A stretch of DNA of 64,000 nt from Neoceratodus forsteri (GCA_016271365.2 CM028129.1:433014501-433078500); one strand, 5' to 3'; shown: positions 1-10,640, counted from the stretch's first letter. Notes: generated from the letters alone by a model not told the origin. Numbers and translations: made by a program.

Positions 1-1467
1 AAACTTTGAACACATGTAGAATAACCTCTCGAGTTTGCCTTACATTTTAATAACGGATAACGTTTGATAACGGACGTGCACTCCAGAAATGAGATGGGGG
101 GGGACGAACAGACAAAACCGCTTTATAAGAATATAGAATCAGAATTGGAGATGCATCCTTGGTCGAAAGATGAAGATTCTTTCAGGTAAAATGAAATGTA
201 TAATTGGGAAAGGAAAGATATTTTAAGAGACATGCATATATTTCTGTATGAAGGAATGCCTTCTCTAGATGCATAACCGGTCATGAAAGCGAAAGAGCGT
301 GGGGGAGACACCAGAATTATAGGACCTCCCTGGCATATACTGTGTTGGAAAAGTTTAAGGCAAATAATCAGGGGTAACTTGCTAAAGGCTTTTACAGAGC
401 AGAGATGGAGGATGGAAAACACAAAGATTTATTGGTTGGAGAAGGGGTAGGTAGAAGCAGAAGATAAAAAAGATAAAGACAGATTAGAAAAGGTAAAGAC
501 CTGACTTGAATAACTCCTTAAAATAAAGGTCAAAAGCGAAAAGGAAAAGTGGGTTAAAAATGGGAATTCAGGAACAAAATAGCAAGTAGATAAGGAAAGA
601 TGAGAGAGATGCCTTTCAAGTACAAGGTACTACTCGGATTTATATGTGTAGATGTTTTTGAGAGGGGGAAGACAAGGAAGCATAAAAGGAAGTAGGCGAG
701 TCATTGAGGGGGTAAAGAAGTGCAATATGCATAGGAAAAAAGAGGGGCATTGTTACAAAATGTAGGAAGTAGGGAAGAGGTCATGAATACATGCCCAACA
801 GGGAGGGTCTTACGTAAAGAATTGGAAGGGGGGAGGAGTAACGAGAAAATACTCTTAGGAACAGAAGCTCCTTAGCCCCACTCCAATAACCCCGCTTAAC
901 GTTTAAAAAGGGTATCATTAAAGAATTATAAGTGTCATATAAAGTGTGTAAGAGGATGAAGCAAACCGTAGGGGGGAACAGAACAGAGTGGTTTAGAAAA
1001 AGGATTTAACATGGGAGAGGAAGGAAGGAAGATATTAAAGAGGGAAGGGGAAAAATGGAGGCGGGGGAGGGGAACTTAAAGAGAGACATCTGAAAGTGAA
1101 CTTTTAGCTTTGGTCGGATCCTGAAAGTGACGGGTTTAAGGGGGTGACTGGGGCCTCCCTGAGGGGAACCCGTAGCACCTCCTACCCTGAGTAATAGGGG
1201 CACTGATTGGGTCAATTTGACCCCCCACAGTTTTTCTGTGGGCTTCACATGGAAGTCAGAGAAAAGGAAAACAACGAAGTTATGTATATAGTTTCAAAGT
1301 TTGTTGTTAAGATAGTACAGAATGTATGTACTATGTTGATAGTTAAATACTTAAATTTTTACTTTAGTAACCTTAAGTTTAATTTGAGGGTCTTGCAGGC
1401 TGGACGGAAAATAGGGAGAAAGGTGAGTGAAACAATGGCTTAAAACAGACATAATCCTAGAAGCAAC
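1..1467. other. Unassigned sequence upstream of L1 ORF2
   Basis: No reading frame longer than about 100 codons and no recognisable domain. The + strand is purine-rich and full of stops. The part next to position 1468 is where the spacer between ORF1 and ORF2 of the downstream L1 should lie, so it may be degraded L1 ORF1 and spacer, but I cannot identify ORF1 motifs here. Nothing else can be called. Confidence 0.4.
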
Positions 1468-2230
1468 ATGGCCTCCTTAAATATCATTTCTTACAATGTG
1501 AAAGGGGTCAATTCCCCAATTAAAGCGAACAGGCTATTAACTGAACTCCAACAGCTAAGATGTAGCGTGAAGCATTTTGCAAAGACACACCTCTCACAGT
1601 TAGAACACTCCAAACTTAGAAGAAGATGGGTGGGCCAAGTAGTATCATCATCGCATCCCACAAGCAAGAGAGCAGGGGTAGCTATACTTTTTAAGCATAA
1701 TAGCCCCTTAAAGGTACAATCAACAGAAGAAGGATTTCAAGGTAGATTTGTCAGGGCTACCTGTTTGATGCAAAATAAAATATTGCATTTGGTAAATGTA
1801 TATGCCCCTAATGTGGGCACAGAAAAATTCTTAGGGGAAATTTTTAATAAGCTAGCCGACCTACCCCAAGGCCAGATATTAATCGGAGGGATTTTAATCT
1901 GGCACCCTCACACGATTGGATCGATCATCTAAGAATACAAGCACCAATAAGGCAGCGAGTAAAAGCTTAAGCCCTAATGGCTGAATTTGGTATGGTGGAT
2001 ATATGGAGGATGCAGCATAGGGAGAAAAAGACTACACCTTTTTTCAGGTGCACAAAGCTCTTACTAGTGGATCGATCTTTTTCTCACATTTAAAACAGAT
2101 ATGCATTATTTTGAACACTCCAAAATACACTCCATTACCCTCTCTGATCACAGCCCAATCTCAGTTAGCATTAAATGGATCAAGGAGACAAAACACCTTT
2201 ATGGAGACTCAATGTTTCTTTGTTAAATGA
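1468..2230 (+). pseudogene. L1 ORF2 endonuclease domain (broken)
   Basis: Remnant of the APE-like endonuclease that nicks target DNA for target-primed reverse transcription. The start at 1468 opens with MASLNIISYNVKGVNSP, the usual L1 N-terminal strand with the catalytic Asn. A 'VNVYAPN' strand follows near residue 110, and the terminal SDHSPIS motif with the catalytic Asp-His is readable at 2143-2163. The frame is lost several times: the QETH motif reads as KTH, and the GDFN strand is altered near 1890. A stop lies at 1930, and reading continues only by changing frame. The upstream sequence has no better start. Confidence 0.8.
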
Positions 2231-3956
2231 GGAACCCTTTAGAACACTTATGAACAAGACAATTGAAAACTTAGAAAAAGACTCCCCTATGGAAAATTGC
2301 TCCCCAATGTTGTGGTGGGATACTTTAAAGGCTGTTGTAAGGGGACAAATAATTAGCTATGCAGCAGCCAGGAAAAAACAGATGAATGTCGCAGAAAAAA
2401 CCCTTAGGGATAAATTATCAGAGCTAGAAATTAAGCATAAAAAGGGCACAGGATCTAAACAAATATCTAAAGAACTAAACCGTGTTAGGTCTGAACTACA
2501 TGAGTTAGGGAATAAAAAAGCGGAGGGTCTCCTTAGATTTACCAACCAAAGGTACCATGAGGTGGGCGGTAGGGCTCTGAGACTTCTTGCCTTTCATCTC
2601 CGAAAGAGGCAGGCCGAAAGGAACGTCTAAGTAATTAGAGACATATTAAACCCAGAAAAGCAATGGACGAAACCAAAAGAGATAGCTTCCCAGTTCAGGG
2701 TTTTTTATAAGAAACTATATATGGAAAGTAGAACAGAAGAAAAAGTCAGATCAGAAACCCTAAACTTTCTCAATTCAGTTAAATTACCAACTCTGCCCAT
2801 AGAAGTACAGGAGGCACTTTCAAAACCAATTTCAGAACAGGAGGCCTAAAGGCCGTTAGAGACCTCCCGCCGGGGAAAACACCAGGCACAGATGGACTGC
2901 CAGCGGAATGGTATAAAAAGTTGAGTAAAACCTTAATACCCCGATTGGTGCATATTTATAATGTGAGTCTCGAAGAAGGTGAATTCCCCAAATCATGGCA
3001 GGAAGCGATGATCAGTCATCCCGAAACCCGGAAAATCTCGATTCTTATGCTCATCCTTCAGGCCCATCTCACTCCTCAACCAGGACCTAAAAATACTAAC
3101 TCGTATACTGGCTTTAAGATTACAACAGCACATAGAGCTTCTGGTCCACCCTGATCAAACAGGATTTATACCGCATAGGCATCTTCAAGATAATGTCAGG
3201 AAACTCCTGAACATTGTCTCACATAGATACTCCCCTAGGACAAACCCAATGGCAATATTTTTAGATGCAGAGAAGGCGTTTGACAGGGTGAACTGGGGGT
3301 ATATGGGAGAGGTAATGTCCAGGATGGGTGTGGGAGGCAATTTCCTTAAATGGGTAAACTTATGCTATCAAAAACCGACAGCCTGAGTTAGGGTAAATGG
3401 TTTAAATTCAGAACCTTTTCCAATAAATAGAGGAACAAGACAAGGGTGCCCGTTATCACCATTATTGTTCGCCCTGGTCATGGAACCGCTAGCGCAGACC
3501 ATCTGTGAAAATCCAAATATAAAGGGGATAACAATAAATAATACTGAAAATAAAATCTCATTATACGCAGATGACGCAGTAATATATATTGAAGACCCTG
3601 AAACTTCAATCCCTGAATTGCTCCAGGTACTAGAAAAATACAGTTGAATTTCAGGTTTTAAAGTGAATGTTGAAAAAACTGAAATAATGAGTTTAGATAA
3701 ACCCCCACATAAAGACCTGCAAAGTCTCCTGCCTTTCAAATGGGTGAAAGATAAAATCAAATACTTAGGGGTAACAATACCAACAGACCTAACTAAATTA
3801 CACCTATATAACTTTCAAACGCTAAAAGAAAACATCTATGAAGATTTACAGAGGTGGAACAATATGCCTATTAGCTTTATTAATAGAGTGGAGGTAATTA
3901 AGATGAACATATTACCTAGGTTTCTGTTCATGTTTTCGACCTACCTATACTTATAG
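2175..3956 (+). pseudogene. L1 ORF2 linker and reverse transcriptase (broken)
   Basis: Remnant of the L1 polymerase. A charged linker (2175-2630) precedes RT blocks that can be followed through frame changes: 'GKTPGTDGLPAEWYKK' near 2873, 'LDAEKAFDRVNWGY' near 3260, 'RQGCPLSPLLFALVMEPLA' near 3440-3490, and the catalytic YADD at 3564-3575. The thumb segment 'KIKYLGVTIP' follows near 3750. Stops at 2628, 3152 and 3645 and at least four frameshifts make it non-functional. The catalytic aspartates are still present. It belongs to the L1 starting at 1468. Confidence 0.85.
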
Positions 3957-4113
3957 AGGAAGAGTGGCGAAATGAAAATAAATTGTCTAAGTTTATCTGG
4001 GCAGAGCGCCGCTGCAAAAATAGGGGTATCTAACAGAAGCTAAAGATAAGGGAGGACTAGGGGTTCGGACCTTTAAAATATTATTTAGCTGCACAAACAG
4101 CCCTATCCTAAAA

Positions 4114-5260
4114 ATGTTGAAACCAGAACGGAAAGGAGGTTGGTGCAGCTTAGAAGAGAAAGCCCACCCTTGGATCCCTCTGCAGTTTTTACCCTGGACA
4201 ATCAGGCCCTCTGACCTGAAAACCCTAAGCAATATATGGACAAGAAATACCCTTAAAACTTGGCTCAGGGTTAGACAGTGGTGGGAGATCTTTTCCCCTG
4301 CCTGGAAATATATTCCATTGAAATACTTGCCGCAATTCCCAGCCACGCACAAAGACTCTTGTTGGAGCAGTTGGTCCAAAAAAGGGCTCCAATATCTGCA
4401 CCAAATGGTAGATAAAGAAGGGATCAAAACGTTTGCAGCTCTTCAAGAGGAATTTGGGCTGTCTCATAAAGAGTTTTTTAGATATCTTCAATGTAGACAC
4501 TTTATAACTCACACTATTGGGATTAGTGCCATACAAAATGACCCAGCTCCACCATTAAGGTACATATATCAAACAAGCTACATGGAAGGCACCACGAAAC
4601 ATATCACCTTTATAAAGCAAACCCTTCAGGAGGGCTTATGGGTCCTACATATCCAAGCAGTCGAAAATAAATGGCAAGCTGAGTATGGTAGCCAAATATC
4701 AAACAAGGAATGGTCTCTTATATGGCAGGGGATACATAAAACAACTAGCTCCCCGGTGTGGAGGGAGTTCAGATGGAAAATCGCAACAAGATACTTTATC
4801 ACCCCAGATATTTCATCAAAATATGGAACCTCCAAAACTGATAAACGTTGGAGCGTTGCGCAAATATAGGCTCCCAATTCCATATACTCTGGAGTTGTCC
4901 CAAACTTAGAGATTTCTGGGCGGAGATAACCCGGCTATTAAAGAAATACTGCAAGTGAAGACTTACCTGAGTTCCACACTTAATAATTGAGCTCCCACTG
5001 GCGTGAAAACTAAAGCCCAAAGGTACCTATTCTATATATTAATAGCAGCAGCCTCTAAGGCTATCACATAAAAATGGTTATCCTCAGAGAGGGTCTCCTA
5101 TTCAGAATTGGTGGGCAAGTGTAACAAATATTAAAAGCATGGAAGCTCTTACAGCTAAGCTTAGAACTTGAACAGATCAATTTAATTCCAGGTGGCTCCC
5201 CTTCTATGAGTATGTGGAAACTAAAAAAGGTACTCCAGTATTGGATCAATTTTTAGTAAG
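4114..5260 (+). pseudogene. L1 ORF2 C-terminal region (broken)
   Basis: Open from 4114 to a stop at 4867. It has the Trp-rich sequence usual after the L1/Tx1 RT ('LKTWLRVRQWWEIF', 'GLQYLHQMVDKEGIKTF', 'FRYLQCRHFI'). The continuation in another frame reads 'LWSCPKLRDFW' around 4885-4920, the family's C-terminal cysteine motif, then decays to about 5260. The function of this region in L1s is RNA/DNA binding during integration, which is family knowledge. The 3' UTR begins after it. Confidence 0.75.
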
Positions 5261-5407
5261 ATAAAACAGTAAAGAAGCTAGGCCTAGTTAGAAAAGAGAG
5301 AAACCTTCAGAATACTCATAACCGACTAGCAAGACTCTCCCCCCTTTTTTTTTCTCACCGTGTTTTTTCTATAGATTAAAATCATTTGAACAACACTAAT
5401 AAGGGTT

Positions 5408-5521
5408 AATACAAAATCACACATGCCCCCACAATGCAAAGCATCATGGGCTGCATATGCAAATCACCACAGAATGTTATGCTGGTCCAACTTTAAGCAG
5501 AATTGCATGGTGCCGAAAGGC
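5408..5521 (-). repeat. 114-bp inverted arm of the insertion
   Basis: Reverse complement of 6010-6123 over equal length (114 bp) and nearly identical by eye. It starts exactly at the left target duplication. It matches the second unit better than the first, for example in the GGGGGCATGTGTG stretch. This could be a twin-priming 5' inversion or allow the transcript to fold into a long hairpin. Confidence 0.85.
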
Positions 5522-5556
5522 ATGTCCAACAGACATGGGGGACAACAGGGGTGTCA

Positions 5557-5616
5557 AACAGACGAGGCATACTGATGAGTCCTGGTAGGATGAAACATGT
5601 GTCTATGTCTTCTGTT
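5557..5616 (+). ncRNA. Hammerhead ribozyme-like motif, unit 1
   Basis: Type-I layout. Distal stem I pairs AACAGA (5557-5562) with UCUGUU (5611-5616). Core CUGAUGA is at 5572-5578. Stem II pairs GUCC (5579-5582) with GGAU (5588-5591) around loop UGGUA. GAAA is at 5592-5595. Stem III pairs ACAUG with UAUGU, closing a 4-nt loop, and ends at C5609, the expected cleavage nucleotide. The weak point is stem I beside the core: only one A-U pair, with an 8-nt bulge on the 5' side. Catalysis is therefore uncertain, though every invariant core base is present. Confidence 0.55.
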
Positions 5617-5923
5617 AGCACCCTTTGCAAACTGTGTGAGAGGCCTTTCGGCACCATGCAATTCTGCTTAAAGTTGGACCAGCATAACATTCTGTGGTGA
5701 TTTTCATATGTAGCCCATGATGCTTTGCATTGTGGGGCGATGTGATTTTGTATTTTCTTGAAACTTGGCTTCCCAGCCAAATGCCCTTTAGGGTAACCTT
5801 GCCTCAGTGTTTGTGCACAGAGGTTCTTTGTCTTTTAAATAGTTTTTTATTTTAATGGGTTCACCACAATATATCCAAGGCACACTGCCTATAGTGTAGC
5901 TGGTCCACCCCACTGTGGTGTCA

Positions 5924-5983
5924 AACAGACGAGGCATACTGATGAGTCCTGGTAGGATGAAACATGTATCTATGTCTTCTGTT
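5924..5983 (+). ncRNA. Hammerhead ribozyme-like motif, unit 2
   Basis: Second copy, exactly 367 bp downstream of the first, with the same stems: AACAGA/UCUGUU, CUGAUGA at 5939-5945, stem II GUCC/GGAU, GAAA at 5959-5962, and stem III to C5976. The only visible change is in the stem III loop (UAUC instead of UGUC), where it does no harm. Preservation of all paired and core positions in both copies supports a structured RNA. One motif per monomer is the pattern of hammerhead satellites and retrozymes. Confidence 0.55.
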
Positions 5984-6207
5984 AGCACCCTTTGCAAACT
6001 GCGTGAGAGGCCTTTCGGCACCATGCAATTCTGCTTAAAGTTGGACCAGCATAACATTCTGTGGTGATTTGCATATGCAGCCCATGATGCTTTGCATTGT
6101 GGGGGCATGTGTGATTTTGTATTTTCTTGAAACTTGGCTTCCCAGCCAAATGCCCTTTGGGGTAACCCTTGCCTCAGTGTTTGCGCACAGAGGTTCTTTG
6201 TCTTTTA

Positions 6208-6739
6208 ACTAATAAGGGTTTACTTTTTTAAGGAGAGAGAGGAAGGGTAAGGGAGGGGTGTTTAGTTTAGTTTAATTAAATTTTACCATATAATAGTATA
6301 TTGAGACAGCATTGGTTAATTGTCGGCCATGTACTGCTGGACTGGGTGGGGGGGGATAGAAAGGAGAAGAAAAAAGAAAAAGGGAAGGGAGAAAGGGGGA
6401 AAGCTTCCCAGTGACGTAAGATGAGAAAGTCATTGGGTAGATACTCTATTTGGATAGATCTCACCAGTCAGTCCAGCCTGCAAAAAACAAATACAAGTAT
6501 AAAACAAATACAAAACATATACAAAAGAACAATAGCATAAGGAATGATAAATTTGGTATGATTAAAGATAGTAACTAGAGAAGTATTCAGAACATGTTAA
6601 GAAAATGGGATGATTGTTTAATGTGGTATTAATTCTTAGCACAAATGTATGTCTCTTTTATTTATGGATGTAATGAAGTTTACTGTAATCTGGAATGGAA
6701 AATGAAAAACCAATAAAAACTAAGTTCAAAAAAAAAAAA
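6208..6739 (+). other. L1 3' UTR resumed, with poly(A) signal
   Basis: Continues the L1 interrupted at 5407. The closing sequence ends in CAATAAAAACT (AATAAA at 6712-6717) and a 12-base A run at 6728-6739, the expected end of a target-primed L1. No convincing target duplication of the L1 itself is seen. Confidence 0.75.
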
Positions 6740-6861
6740 CGTTAATAACAGCCTTTCCTTTACAAGCCTATGGAGTCATTTTTTAAAAAACAAAATGTGT
6801 ATAAAGATGGTTTAGATGTCCTTTAAGGTACTTTTCTTTTTAGGACATAGTTGAAGAAATA

Positions 6862-6862
<1 letters not shown>

Positions 6863-6896
<34 letters not shown>

Positions 6897-6925
6897 ATAT
6901 GTGTACACACACACATACATTAATG

Positions 6926-6998
<73 letters not shown>
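6863..6998. repeat. Compound TG/CA/TA microsatellite
   Basis: (TG)n at 6863-6893, a short (CA)n near 6904-6914, (TG)n from 6927 to about 6969, then (TA)n to about 6998. The frame read across it is an artefact. It is followed at once by a perfect 8-bp stem-loop, ACTGGTGC-AGTA-GCACCAGT (7001-7020). Confidence 0.95.
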
Positions 6999-7001
<3 letters not shown>

Positions 7002-7020
7002 CTGGTGCAGTAGCACCAGT

Positions 7021-7600
7021 ACAGTTAGGGTTGCCTGACAAGTTCTATGTTAAACCTCAAGCTTTGCACCTTAATAGCTTTGGTGTCATTCGAAGTTATT
7101 GCCTAAAAGTTGGCATGCATTGTCTAGTAGGCAAGGTCTCAGTATGTGAAAAGAGTTGTGTGGTTTCTGAGATTCACATACATCATTTTCCTGTAGACAT
7201 CTAATTTTATTCCTGTTTTAACATGGGTTTTTGAACTTGCTCTCACATACAGCCTAGAAACTATGGAATTTTTTCCAAAACTTTCAGAATAGAAGCAGGT
7301 TGTACCAAAATAGTGCTTTTTAAAGGTTTTGTGAACAAAATATTTAAAAATTCCAGAATTCTAAGGATTTCAAATTTTGGATTTTTTAGCTGTCCTGAGC
7401 ATGCTCAGTAGGATTTTTGGAATAACCTTCTGATATGACACAAAACATTTTGTGCCATGAGACTGTTTTTGGTTTCTCACCATTTACTTCTCACAATCAC
7501 AGTACAAAAAAAAAGTGTGTGTTATGACAGCCGCCACCTTGTTTTTTCCCAAACTAAAAAACATGGAAAATACATAAAAATTAGCACATTGTGGGCACAT
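7021..7600. other. Unassigned sequence
   Basis: AT-rich, no frame of note, no terminal repeats and no similarity to the other repeats in the window that I can see. Confidence 0.5.
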
Positions 7601-7990
7601 CACCTATCTCCCCATCTCCCCAGAGGTGGCAGGCTCTTTTCCCATTTCTGTGGGCATTGCACATGCCTGGATGTCAAGGCATGACTGCCGACATCTGCAA
7701 CACCCTTGCCCTAGCTGCCTGCAATTGTCATTGAGCCCCAGACCTTTGCCCAAGGGCCAATCAGACACCAAGGCATTCAGTGTATTGCTACATTCAGGAT
7801 TCTGCCAGGGGCTGACAAATGCTGAGCTGCTTCCCAACCCTCCCCCCAGAGCAGGCGAGCTGTCAGAGTATGCCCAGCCGGCTCCTCCCAGACAGCCCTC
7901 CAGTGACCCAAGCTTGCTCCCGAACCCAGGTCACCGGCATCGCAGACGGAAATCTAACCACTGTGCTGATGGGCCAGCCCCATTTGTTTT
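7600..7990 (-). repeat. tRNA-like SINE (minus strand), probable
   Basis: On the minus strand, 7990 to about 7920 reads like a tRNA-derived SINE head: an A-box-like CAGCACAGTGGTTAG, a spacer, then a B-box-like GGGTTCGGGAGC (canonical GGTTCGANNCC). The GC-rich body continues to about 7600. I cannot assign the family; it is not MIR, because the sequence after the B box differs. No poly(A) or target duplication was recognised, so the body length is a guess. Confidence 0.4.
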
Positions 7991-8343
7991 TTAAAAAACC
8001 TCCAGAAATACCTTTTCTGGGTGCCTTGATGTCCAGGGTGCCCAGCTTAGTGAGAGGAGCCCTTCACCTGCATTCTCTGTATGAGAACGCAGGAGTTTCT
8101 TGACATCTGCAGCTGCAGATGGAGACGTGCTGTTGGCATGTGTGCCAGCAGTGAGCCAGTGATGGATCTCTTTCTCTTCCTTGCTCTCTGGCTATCTAGT
8201 ATCTAGCTATCATCCATCTATCAATCATCTTTTTCATTTGTTTTTTTAGCATGGACCACGTTGGAAAAGTGAAAGAGCTGTTGAGCTCAATATGTAAATA
8301 AAGCTGGCACAGTAATATGGCAGTATACAAAAATAATAAAACT

Positions 8344-8541
8344 GTAGCACTCATCACCAATAAATGACTGTAGGGGTCAAGAATTGTATCCAAACATTAT
8401 TGAAAGCAAAAATCTATATAAGCACCATGTGTGAAATGCATCAGGCATCTCTTTGTGTGATACTTATGTGGAGTTTGGCTTCACAATAAAGTCTGGATAC
8501 AGTTCTTGACTCTTACAGCCGTTCTTTGCTGGTGAGTGCCA
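8344..8541. repeat. Foldback repeat, probable PLE terminal-repeat remnant
   Basis: Arm 8344-8411 is an imperfect reverse complement of about 8475-8541; the shared core is GTCAAGAA(C/T)TGTATCCA. The spacer is about 63 bp. The spacer and right arm (GTGAAATGCATCAGGC, then AATAAAGTCTGGATAC) resemble the terminal-repeat tails of Penelope-like elements, where inverted partial copies are common. The family assignment is inference from memory of that pattern; the inverted repeat itself is visible. Confidence 0.6.
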
Positions 8542-8599
8542 TAATTTTACCACTGTGTATTTTTTCTGTATTTTGTGTTACTGTCGGCACCTGTTTCCC

Positions 8600-9950
8600 A
8601 GTGCACTTCCTTTTGTTTTTGACTTGCAGTATAAAAAAAACTGTCATGTGTGGAGTGCCATCTCTTTTTTCAGCATAATGTGCTGGAGTAAGGAGGGGGT
8701 GAGCATGAGCAAGTGAGTTGAGTGAGAACCGCTGAGTACTGCGGTTCTACAGAGAGTGTGAGTGTCAATGGACCAGACAGAGCAAGAAGGCAAAGGTGAA
8801 TTTTATTTTGAATCACTTAAAAATTTCCTATATTGTAAATTAAATAAAATGTGATTCTCACAGGCATTCTGTAAGTTCTATGTCTTTAATTTAAATGCAC
8901 AGTCTAATATCAGTGGTAGTTGCCACCGTCCAAGCTTGTTCAGTTTTTTTTCTTTCAGCAGTGCTGTCTTAGTCTGACTTAATAACTGATGTCAAACCTG
9001 GAGTGGCAACAGAGAACAAGCTTGAAATTGTCACAATCAGCTGCTCTTCAAATTCTGCATGCATTGATTTATCTTATTTTCCCGGCACAAAATACAAACA
9101 GTACAGTTTGTGACAGTGGAAATGTTATCTACGTTTTAGAGTTAAATAAATATGAATGGTTTGAGAAACATGATTGTTATAAATATTCATAGTTCAATAT
9201 TCTGGTGCATGCTTGTTTATTTTAAAACACTTTATCATGGCTCATGAACTCTACCAATTTAAAGCCGCATTGATTTTAGCATCAAGGAGATATTCAAATA
9301 TAGCAGCAAGGTGAAGCACAGTTAATTAAAATAATAAGTCACAAAATGACTTGTAAACTGTTTGCCAATTGCCCATACTGTTGCATCAACAGTGTGATAC
9401 TCAGATCTGATAGTAGTAGCCAAAAATCAGATAGTGAACAAGATTGCCAGTGTCCTAATATTCCCCAGAAATAAAATAAAAAAACATTTCAGATAGAAAC
9501 ACACAGTTTTTTTTCTACATTATAAAAAGTTGCAGCAGACTGAGCATGGCACTTGAAAACTGTTGTGAGCAGCTCCATGCCCATCTCTCCTGCTTTAATC
9601 TACAGTGGGAGGAAGAGTGGAAATTAGTATGACTACCCAGCTGCAGAGGTGATGTACCATGGGTACCTTTTATTAGTTTGCTGAAAAACTTACAAATTTG
9701 TCAACCTGTTCACAAAACAAGCTATTCTTGCTCTGCAGATTGACATTCAGCCATCTGCAGAGAAAAACTGTAACTCTCCCTCATGCACATGGTTGGTGTT
9801 TGACTCACTCAGCATTACTCGGCCCATCTGCTCTTGCTTGGTTTCACTAGTTTGTACACCATATATTTCACATGGTTATGCTCCAAGGCTGTGATTCGAG
9901 GGTGGAACAAGAAAGCACATTTGAACTGAATGCACACACTGCAGGGACTG
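8600..9950. other. Unassigned sequence
   Basis: No supported gene or repeat. A short open stretch at 8989-9192 has no recognisable motif. A 7-bp stem GAACCGC/GCGGTTC lies near 8727-8748. An ATG at 8768 is followed by a GT-type donor-like site (AAAG/GTGAAT), but ten codons are not enough to call an exon. Confidence 0.4.
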
Positions 9951-9958
9951 CCACATTT

Positions 9959-10228
9959 TCAAGGGTGCATCACTCCGCATAAATCCGTGGTTTGGCTATG
10001 ATCTTCCTTTTTATGCAGGTAGTGGGATGCAAAGCACAGGTTACAAATGCTGGAAAATGTTTTTCTTTTATGTATATGGGCATCACATCTACAGCAAACC
10101 CTGCTCAGTACTCCATTTAAAATTGACCTTTTAGTATAATTACAAAGTTTCTGTCTCTGATATGACGTTGCGATGACACTGTTCCTGACAACAAAACTTG
10201 ACATTTTCCCATGGCAGTTATGATACAC
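9959..10228 (-). pseudogene. Short Cys/His-rich reading frame, unknown
   Basis: An open frame of about 90 codons (98 from the preceding in-frame stop) with no ATG at its 5' end. It contains CCRC, a CNLC pair and several His residues near the C-terminus, ending GVMHP. After the stop the same frame keeps CGSPCSVC spacing, so the original domain may have been longer. The Cys/His spacing suggests a metal-binding fold, but I cannot name a family. It could equally be a decayed exon, a transposon piece or a chance frame. No promoter or splice context was recognised. Confidence 0.25.
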
Positions 10229-10374
10229 ATACTCTGGCTGATACTATATGATGTGTTATGCATTTGTAAAATAGAGCCTTACTCTAAAACAGTTATAATT
10301 CTATTAGACCAATCTCACTTCACATACTTGCAGAGTGTCTCCAGGAATGCCATGCCAAAAAGGAATTTTTTATT

Positions 10375-10640
10375 TTTTTATTTTATTTAAACATTTGATG
10401 ACCAGGAGATGCACACTGAGCCAGGGCTCATTTCCAGGTGCGACCAAGGGGAGGGGTACAAGGAGATGCAGGTTTAAGTAAGGCAGAACATCACATGAGT
10501 TGAATTAACAATATAGGCAAAGTACACAAAATATATACAATACGTACCAAGAATACAAATATATACAATAAGTACCAAAATGTATACACAATATAAACAA
10601 TAAGTGCCAAAATTCCAAAGTACCAAAGGTTATTGTTGGT
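10375..10640 (-). mobile_element. L2-like LINE 3' tail (minus strand)
   Basis: The reverse complement ends in GGTCGCACCTGGAAATGAGC, then GCTCAGTGTGCATCTCCTGGTCA and an A/T-rich (TAAA)n tail. This is the same 3' structure as the LINE tail at 26735-26815 on the + strand, and the upstream TGTACTT-rich stretch also matches. It is a 5'-truncated copy of that LINE family with no coding part. Confidence 0.7.

Larger units (their letters stand above)
5408..6207 (+). mobile_element. Hammerhead-bearing tandem retroelement insertion (retrozyme-like)
   Basis: An 800-bp insertion in the L1 3' UTR bounded by a 13-bp direct repeat, ACTAATAAGGGTT (5395-5407 and 6208-6220), which I read as a target-site duplication. 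The inside has three parts: an inverted 114-bp segment (5408-5521), a first unit (about 5551-5830) and a second unit (about 5918-6207), the two units being offset by 367 bp. Each unit carries a CUGAUGA...GAAA...GUC hammerhead-like core once. There is no coding capacity: the two short minus-strand frames are simply the repeat. A 5' inversion plus target duplication is what twin priming by a LINE enzyme leaves. Alternatives are a SINE-like PLE derivative or a foldback DNA element. I know of no exact family match. Confidence 0.75.
1468..6739 (+). mobile_element. L1 (Tx1-like) LINE, degraded, ORF2 to poly(A)
   Basis: A non-LTR retrotransposon copy in sense orientation. In order it shows an apurinic/apyrimidinic-type endonuclease (from ATG 1468), a linker, a reverse transcriptase with YADD (3564-3575), a Cys/Trp-rich C-terminal region (to about 5260) and a 3' UTR ending in AATAAA (6712-6717) and poly(A) (6728-6739). 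The poly(A) end and the 'LDAEKAFDRV' and 'GCPLSPLLF' style RT motifs are typical of the L1/Tx1 clade. Several stops and frameshifts break ORF2, so it is dead. An 800-bp younger insertion lies in its 3' UTR (5408-6207). The 5' boundary is not resolved; 1468 is only the ORF2 start. Confidence 0.9.

Noticed and set aside
40..60. TTAATAAC near 46-53 as partner of TTAATAAC after the L1 poly(A) at 6742
   Set aside because: Only eight AT-rich bases match and flanks differ; not a credible target duplication.
1..1000. Retroviral gag-like impression (Lys-rich stretch, Cys residues near 720-790)
   Set aside because: Frames are full of stops and no complete zinc-knuckle or capsid motif can be read.
5493..6108. 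Two similar minus-strand ORFs (5493-5780, 5788-6108)
   Set aside because: They are antisense to the two copies of the 367-bp hammerhead-bearing unit, and the similarity is the repeat itself.
8768..8800. ATG plus GT donor-like site as a possible first exon
   Set aside because: Only about ten codons, no acceptor partner or homology; too weak to call.
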